DNA from: an uncultured Clostridia bacterium
GTDB taxonomy: Bacteria > Bacillota > Clostridia > Oscillospirales > Acutalibacteraceae
Direction: 5' to 3'
DNA length: 64,000 nt
Assembly (NCBI GenBank): GCA_947627725.1
Contig: CANQXE010000010.1
Coordinates: forward strand, 1-64,000
The notes below the pieces were generated by a model, which ran no database searches, was not told where the DNA came from, and was given only the letters and a program-made list of their open reading frames with translations. The position numbers were made by a program, and so were the translations under genes. This document shows positions 60,108 through 64,000 of this stretch, in pieces (the stretch's first letter is position 1; every line of letters starts with the position of its first letter).

Positions 60108-60941
60108 TTGAATATTATTGAAATTTTAAAGGTTATATTTCTCGGCATAGTTGAGGGTATAACAGAGTGGCTGCCAATCAGCAGTACAGGTCATATGCTT
60201 TTGGTTGATGAATTTATCACTCTCAATATGAGCGAATCCTTTAAAGAAATGTTTTTTGTTGTAATTCAGCTCGGTGCTATTATTGCAGTAGTAGTTATGT
60301 TCTGGAAGAAGATGTGGCCGTTTCAGTTTAAGGACAAATCACAGCCGAAGGTTAATATAGACACAATCAATATGTGGCTAAAGGTTGTTGTTGCGTGTAT
60401 TCCATCAGCGGTCTTAGGTCTTTTCTTTGACGATTTACTTGAAAAGTATTTTGGTAATGCCGTTACAATTGCAATTATGCTTATTGTTTACGGTATCGCG
60501 TTTATCGTTGTTGAAAACTGGAATAAAAAGAGAACGCCTAAGGTTAAGGCGTTAGATGATATTACATATCGTACCGCTTTTGTTATCGGTCTTTTTCAGG
60601 TGCTTTCAATGATTCCGGGCACATCACGCTCGGGCGCAACGATTATCGGCGCTCTTATTATAGGCGTTTCAAGGACTGCCGCCGCTGAATTTACCTTCTT
60701 TCTCGCTGTTCCGACAATGGTCGGCGCAAGCGCGTTAAAGCTTGTTAAATTCGGATTTGATTTTACGGGTGAGGAAATTATAGTTCTTGTTTTAGGTATG
60801 GTTGTTGCTTTCGTAGTTTCACTTCTCTGTATTAAATTCCTTATGACATTTATCAAAAAGCACGATTTCAAGGTATTCGGATGGTACAGAATAGCTCTCG
60901 GTATAATAGTTCTCGCTTACTTTCTGATATTCAGCAGATAA
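60108..60941 (+). CDS. uppP: Undecaprenyl-diphosphate phosphatase
   Basis: 277 residues, about eight helices. Active-site motifs [15 protein letters not shown] and [10 protein letters not shown] are intact. It recycles the lipid carrier for wall polymers at the membrane. TTG start at 60108 fits the AGGGG ribosome site (about 10 nt upstream); ATG 60090 would lie upstream of that site. Confidence 0.94.
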   Translation: MNIIEILKVIFLGIVEGITEWLPISSTGHMLLVDEFITLNMSESFKEMFFVVIQLGAIIAVVVMFWKKMWPFQFKDKSQPKVNIDTINMWLKVVVACIPSAVLGLFFDDLLEKYFGNAVTIAIMLIVYGIAFIVVENWNKKRTPKVKALDDITYRTAFVIGLFQVLSMIPGTSRSGATIIGALIIGVSRTAAAEFTFFLAVPTMVGASALKLVKFGFDFTGEEIIVLVLGMVVAFVVSLLCIKFLMTFIKKHDFKVFGWYRIALGIIVLAYFLIFSR

Positions 60942-60947
60942 TTATTA

Positions 60948-60976
60948 TTGACGAAAAATTGATATAATGGTATACT
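60948..60976 (+). promoter_or_regulatory. Promoter of the epimerase-like gene
   Basis: TTGACG (60948-60953), 17-bp spacer, TATACT (60971-60976) with TG one base upstream. Confidence 0.7.
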
Positions 60977-61012
60977 TTATTTGTAGAATTTAACATAACA
61001 GGGGGTAAAGTT

Positions 61013-62032
61013 ATGAACGTACTTATTTTCGGAGGCACAGGACTTTTAGGCTCAGCCGCCGCACAGATTTTTATTGACCGCGGTCACAAGGTTAAGACAA
61101 TTGCTCTCCCTCCTCTTCCTGAGGGTGCTCCAATTCCGGAGGAAATGGATATTGAGTTCGGCAATTTTCTTGAGCTTACCGACGAGGAGCTTGAAAAGGC
61201 AATGACAGGAATGGACGCTTTTGTATACGCCGCCGGCGTTGATGAAAGAGTTGAATTTCCTCATCCCGTTTATGATGCCTACAAAAAGTATAATATCGAC
61301 CCGACGGACCGTTGCCTTGCTATGGCGAAAAAGTGCGGTGTAAAAAGATGTGTTGTTCTCGGCTCTTATTTTGCCTGGCTTGCTAAAAAAAGACCTGATA
61401 TGAACCTTTGCGAAAAGCATCCGTATATACGTTCCCGTGTTGAGCAGGAGGAAGTCGCTTTTAAGTATGCCGATGAAAATATGGGCGTCGCAGTTCTTGA
61501 GCTGCCTTATATTTTCGGTACACAGCCGGGTCGCCGTCCTGTTTGGGTAATTCTTATTGAACAGCTCCAGAGATTTGAAAAAATGCCTTTTACAATGTAT
61601 CCTAAGGGAGGCACCGCAATGCTGACCGTGCGTCAGGTCGGTGAAGCAATTGTAGGCGCTGCCGAAAAGGTTGAGGGTGCAAGAGCATACGGTATTTCCT
61701 GTTATAATCTTCACTGGAGAGAATTTCTTAAAATCGTATACCGCGCAATGGACGGTATCCCTGACAGAAAGATTGTTGACTGCCCTAAGGCTGCTTTTCA
61801 GGCATTCGGTCTTGTTATGCGCAAGGACTACGCAAAGCGTAATGTTGAGTCCGGTATTGACCCTGTAGGTCTTGCGGAAATAATGGGAATGGATCTCTTC
61901 ATTCCAACGGACGATACAAAGGAGCTTGGCTGTACGCCTGATGATATTGAATCAGCAATATTTGATTCAATCAAGCTTTCCAAAATCGCCTTTGAAGGCA
62001 AAGCAAAGCTTCTTGAAATGAAGGGCGAATAA
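61013..62032 (+). CDS. NAD(P)-binding epimerase/dehydratase-family protein
   Basis: 339 residues of the extended SDR fold: NAD-binding GGTGLLGSAAAQIF, VYAAGVDE, and YIFGTQPGRRP later. The canonical Tyr-x3-Lys of SDRs is not clearly placed (SYFAWLAKK has Tyr and Lys 5-6 apart), so the chemistry is uncertain. Substrate unknown, probably a sugar nucleotide or small alcohol. AGGGGG precedes the ATG. It may be co-transcribed with the methyltransferase 5 nt downstream. Confidence 0.78.
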   Translation: MNVLIFGGTGLLGSAAAQIFIDRGHKVKTIALPPLPEGAPIPEEMDIEFGNFLELTDEELEKAMTGMDAFVYAAGVDERVEFPHPVYDAYKKYNIDPTDRCLAMAKKCGVKRCVVLGSYFAWLAKKRPDMNLCEKHPYIRSRVEQEEVAFKYADENMGVAVLELPYIFGTQPGRRPVWVILIEQLQRFEKMPFTMYPKGGTAMLTVRQVGEAIVGAAEKVEGARAYGISCYNLHWREFLKIVYRAMDGIPDRKIVDCPKAAFQAFGLVMRKDYAKRNVESGIDPVGLAEIMGMDLFIPTDDTKELGCTPDDIESAIFDSIKLSKIAFEGKAKLLEMKGE

Positions 62033-62037
62033 TCTTA

Positions 62038-62709
62038 ATGTTTAATAAGCTGTGTAAAAAACTGTCTAATATTTTTTATAAAATTGATCAAAAAATTTTT
62101 TCCTTACATGACAGAATTTTGGACAAAAAAATATGCCATAGAAGTATAAGCGAGTATGTTCCGAGTGTCTTTCGCGATGACAAAAATGGGATAGGCTCAA
62201 CAGGCTCGGAATCAACGCATTATCTTATTCTTAATGAAATTTTTTCACACGTTAAGCTGACTGAAAATGATAATTTTATTGATATAGGCTGTGGTATGGG
62301 CAGAGTTCTTGCGTATCTTATCAATATGAAAGCGCCCTGTAAAATCACCGGTGTGGAAATTAATGAAAAGCCCGCGAATATAGCTTTTGAATGGACAAAG
62401 AATTATGATAATGTAAATGTTATTTTCGGCGATGCGTTTAATATTGATTTTGACAATTATAATGTATATTTTTTAGGCAGACCTTTTTTGCCGAAAACCT
62501 TTAAAGAATTTATTGAACAGTTTGAGCAAAAAATAACGCACCCGGTAACCTTTATATACTGGGTTGATCAGCAAAGCGGCTTTCTTCTCAAGGACCGCAA
62601 GGGTTGGGATATGCTATACCGTAAAAAATTTTTAAAGGTAAAAGGACTTCGCATTGCGTTTGTTGAGCAGGGTTTTTCTGTCTGGACCTATAATCCTGAT
62701 AACAAATAA
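62038..62709 (+). CDS. SAM-dependent methyltransferase of unknown target
   Basis: 223 residues. An N-terminal basic stretch precedes the SAM motif DIGCGMGRVLAYLINMKAP and the acidic strand end ITGVEINEKP; the C-terminal part ends in beta strands (FVEQGFSVWTYN). No DPPY-type motif. The ribosome site (AAGGGCG) is weak. The closest neighbours offer no clue to the substrate. Confidence 0.72.
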   Translation: MFNKLCKKLSNIFYKIDQKIFSLHDRILDKKICHRSISEYVPSVFRDDKNGIGSTGSESTHYLILNEIFSHVKLTENDNFIDIGCGMGRVLAYLINMKAPCKITGVEINEKPANIAFEWTKNYDNVNVIFGDAFNIDFDNYNVYFLGRPFLPKTFKEFIEQFEQKITHPVTFIYWVDQQSGFLLKDRKGWDMLYRKKFLKVKGLRIAFVEQGFSVWTYNPDNK

Positions 62710-62745
62710 AAAGTGTTGCAGTAAAAACTGCAACACTTTTTTTAT
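62708..62745. terminator. Bidirectional terminator, methyltransferase / 6S RNA
   Basis: AAAGTGTTGCAGT and ACTGCAACACTTT around AAAA, with A-run and T-run on either side. Confidence 0.85.
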
Positions 62746-62747
62746 AA

Positions 62748-62930
62748 ATCCACCCAGCCGCCTTGAACCGAGAATAACCTGCATCTAAAGCAGGTGGGTT
62801 TTACTCCGTTCACTTTGTGCTCCCAGCGTCCTGATTAACAGGGAGGTCTGCATTCCCGTTTCACGGAAGATAAATCCCTTAAAAAACGTGTTCGGGTTAT
62901 TAAGGCTCAAGGTTGTCGAGAAGGGCAGAC
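62748..62930 (-). ncRNA. ssrS: 6S RNA (RNA polymerase regulator)
   Basis: On the reverse strand a rod-like RNA of about 180 nt is closed by CCTTGAGCC (62904-62912) with GGTTCAAGG (62761-62769). The 5' side of the central bubble reads AACCCGAACACG; the 3' side carries GCACAAAGTGAACG, AACCCACCTG and the small hairpin CCTGCTTTAGATGCAGG, all typical of Firmicutes 6S-1. Further stems (CTCCC/GGGAG, TTCCGT/ACGGAG) make up the terminal arm. It mimics an open promoter and sequesters sigma-A holoenzyme. Ends are approximate. I see no good promoter between it and the upstream gene, so it may be processed from a DUF1292 transcript. Confidence 0.8.
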
Positions 62931-62956
62931 TTAATATTTATATTTGACTATATTAT

Positions 62957-63283
62957 TTACTGCTCCGGCTCGAAGTATTCGACGTCATATTTTTCCTCAA
63001 CCTTTGCCATAAGGATATCGGAAACCTGTTCAAATTCCATATCATCATCAATCTCTGTGAGATATTCCTCGTCGCCGTCACTTTCTACCTTTAAGATGAT
63101 TACTTCGTAGTCGCCCTCGACGATTTCCTCGTCTGTTTCATAATAGCGGGTGATGGCTACATAAACGTCATCATCTGTTTCGTATCTTTCAAGCAGTTCA
63201 AATAAAATCTCATTACCGTTATCGTCAGTTACACTGATAATATCCGGTTCATAAAATTTTTCATCGTTTTCCATATTGCTCAC
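62957..63283 (-). CDS. DUF1292 acidic protein
   Basis: 108 residues, strongly acidic (Asp/Glu about one third). ISVTDDNGNEILFELLERYE and ERYETDDDVYVAITRYYE are the family pattern. Conserved in Bacillota, function unknown. GTG 63283 is preceded by AAGGA (7 nt); ATG 63274 is an alternative. 6S RNA follows in the same direction. Confidence 0.85.
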   Translation of the reverse strand: MSNMENDEKFYEPDIISVTDDNGNEILFELLERYETDDDVYVAITRYYETDEEIVEGDYEVIILKVESDGDEEYLTEIDDDMEFEQVSDILMAKVEEKYDVEYFEPEQ

Positions 63284-63305
63284 TTGCCTTTCCTTTATGA
63301 ATTAT

Positions 63306-63334
63306 ATTATATCTTTTTGCGTTCCTTTCGTCAA
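63306..63334 (-). promoter_or_regulatory. Promoter of the DUF1292 gene (and perhaps 6S RNA)
   Basis: On the reverse strand TTGACG (63329-63334), 17-bp spacer, TATAAT (63306-63311). Confidence 0.75.
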
Positions 63335-63402
63335 TAGTAATTAATTGTAAATAGGTTTATATAAATTTTATACAAAAAAATTTTAAAATGTTAAAAAAAC
63401 TA

Positions 63403-63431
63403 TTGACAATCCATAAACGATGTGCTATTAT
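63403..63431 (+). promoter_or_regulatory. Promoter of the large structured RNA
   Basis: TTGACA (63403-63408), 17-bp spacer, TATTAT (63426-63431). The predicted start is near 63438, at the first helix of the RNA. Confidence 0.8.
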
Positions 63432-63520
63432 TTAGTTGAACAAAGGAGATAACCTTTAGGAAGTAGTTAAAGGTATATAGATAGAAACGCTTGTTCAATA
63501 AAATAAAGGAGGCTTGTCCA

Positions 63521-63568
63521 ATGGATTTAGAACCAGGTCAGACAAGCACTCGTAATGTAATCCAATAG
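63521..63568 (+). CDS. Possible 15-codon ORF inside the structured RNA
   Basis: AAAGGAGG lies 8 nt before ATG 63521, which opens a 15-residue frame (DLEPGQTSTRNVIQ after Met) to TAG 63566-63568. The ribosome site is near-ideal, but the same nucleotides take part in helices P3 and A, so translation may be prevented or regulated. It could equally be a structural motif. Confidence 0.25.
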   Translation: MDLEPGQTSTRNVIQ

Positions 63569-63899
63569 AATAACGGAAAACAGTATCGACAGAAGTAAAA
63601 ACGGAATTTACTGGCGGATACAAACTTTAAAAAGTAATTAAAAAGTTATTTAGCAGGGTTGGCAATTACATCGAGTGCAATGACAATTAAATAACTTTTA
63701 TATATAGATTTTTTTGATTATTTTCCTGCTGATAATTTGTAGCGTTAGCTATAATAAATTTAAATAATTTTAGGAATAAATTAATTTAAAGATAAAATTA
63801 ATTTAAGGTGAATTCCAATGGGCTAGTTAGTAACTTTACAGAGAATAAAATCTGAGGTTAGACCAATGTACTAGTTAATAAAATTTAATAAGGTAATTT

Positions 63900-63930
63900 C
63901 TCCCGATACTGAAAAGTGTCGGGAGTTTTT
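63900..63930 (+). terminator. Terminator of the structured RNA
   Basis: CTCCCGATACT and AGTGTCGGGAG (one G-U) around GAAA, then five Ts. Confidence 0.85.
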
Positions 63931-64000
63931 GTTGCAATTAAATTTACAATGCTATATAATTATTATTAATTATTATTCTATTTTTATTTTATTTTTTAAA

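Larger units (their letters stand above)
63438..63930 (+). ncRNA. Large, apparently structured noncoding RNA (about 490 nt)
   Basis: Between a strong promoter and a strong terminator there is no ORF longer than 20 codons but many complementary pairs. P1: TTGAACAA (63436-63443) with TTGTTCAA (63491-63498). P2: ACCTTTA (63452-63458) with TAAAGGT (63468-63474). P3: GCTTGTC (63512-63518) with GACAAGC (63541-63547). Long-range helix A: GCACTCG, ATGTAAT and CCAA (63546-63565) with TTGG, ATTACAT and CGAGTGC (63659-63678), with 2-nt bulges. Helix B: a perfect 12-bp stem (63641-63652 with 63688-63699) that crosses helix A, i.e. a pseudoknot. Also AGCAGG (63652-63657) with CCTGCT (63725-63730). I cannot assign it to a named class. 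The remaining flanks (63335-63402, 63931-64000) are AT-rich with nothing else visible. Confidence 0.65.

Noticed and set aside
63438-63930. tmRNA, RNase P RNA or SRP RNA as identity of the large RNA
   Set aside because: No tRNA-like end, no ANDE/ALAA-type tag, and none of the conserved RNase P or SRP core sequences I know are visible.
1-64000. CRISPR arrays, insertion sequences, integrases, prophage modules
   Set aside because: No regularly spaced direct repeats, transposase/integrase motifs or phage structural genes were seen in any frame.

Overview
The window looks like chromosome from an anaerobic, low-to-mid GC Bacillota of class Clostridia, most likely the Ruminococcaceae/Oscillospirales. 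The evidence is sigma-H and GerW (sporulation lineage), an EcfA1-EcfA2-EcfT module, a ClpE-type unfoldase, the ScpA-ScpB-DUF2953-GerW-DacF-RluB string, DUF5050/DUF5711/DUF6512 proteins, BspA-type surface repeats, a biotin-dependent carboxyltransferase set, AT-rich spacers with near-consensus TTGACA-17-TATAAT promoters, and frequent TTG/GTG starts. The genus is inference. No prophage, insertion sequence or CRISPR array is visible; most genes are housekeeping genes on the + strand.

Layout. 1-900: end of an AT-rich unknown gene, a possible small RNA, and tRNA-Thr/tRNA-Asp on the - strand. 0.9-4.5 kb: M28 peptidase, PHP phosphatase, DUF6512 membrane protein, alpha/beta hydrolase. 4.5-5.2 kb: tRNA-Ser(GCT), an odd hairpin-rich element carrying an inverted piece of that tRNA, and an XRE regulator. 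5.2-9.8 kb: two small membrane proteins, an ECF sigma factor fused through a membrane helix to an external DUF5050 domain, and an acyltransferase. 9.8-12.2 kb (- strand): tRNA-Ser(TGA), zinc-ribbon protein, SigH, YchF. 12.3-18.6 kb: ilvBN-leuCD, a CDF metal transporter, a flavodoxin-like protein. 18.7-29 kb: one long operon ruvCAB-glmM-methyltransferase-ecfA1A2T-truA-DUF5711-cvpA-pgsA. 29-32 kb: ClpE, then tRNA Gly-Arg-His-Gln-Lys. 32.2-34.4 kb: secreted Fn3-repeat/CHAP protein. 34.4-35.4 kb: decayed DNA with a broken XRE gene and another gene remnant. 35.4-41.6 kb: uvrB-MATE-uvrA. 41.7-46.8 kb: DUF2804 protein, a hairpin element, and a lipoprotein with a two-component system. 46.8-53.6 kb: DUF1385, prmC, M50 protease, scpAB, DUF2953, gerW, dacF, rluB. 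53.7-56.9 kb: carboxyltransferase, biotin carrier and OadA-like subunit. 56.9-60 kb: XRE repressor, shared palindromic operator, BspA-type surface protein and a 34-residue peptide gene. 60-63.3 kb: uppP, epimerase, methyltransferase, 6S RNA, DUF1292. 63.4-63.93 kb: a large, apparently structured RNA with its own promoter and terminator.

Main leads. (1) The RNA at about 63438-63930 has a consensus promoter, a strong terminator, long-range helices that cross like a pseudoknot, and three ribosome-binding-site/CCAATG modules, two of which lead into start-codon-stop mini-ORFs. (2) Two unrelated intergenic spots (4663-4880 and 42819-43098) each hold a duplicated terminator hairpin flanking a hairpin-rich segment; the first also carries a perfect 21-bp inverted copy of the adjacent tRNA-Ser 3' end. 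(3) The sigma-TM-DUF5050 fusion. (4) The XRE/palindrome/BspA/small-peptide unit. (5) A divergent carboxyltransferase in a transcarboxylase-like trio with no membrane decarboxylase subunit nearby. All coordinates and pairings were read by eye; no database search or folding program was run.
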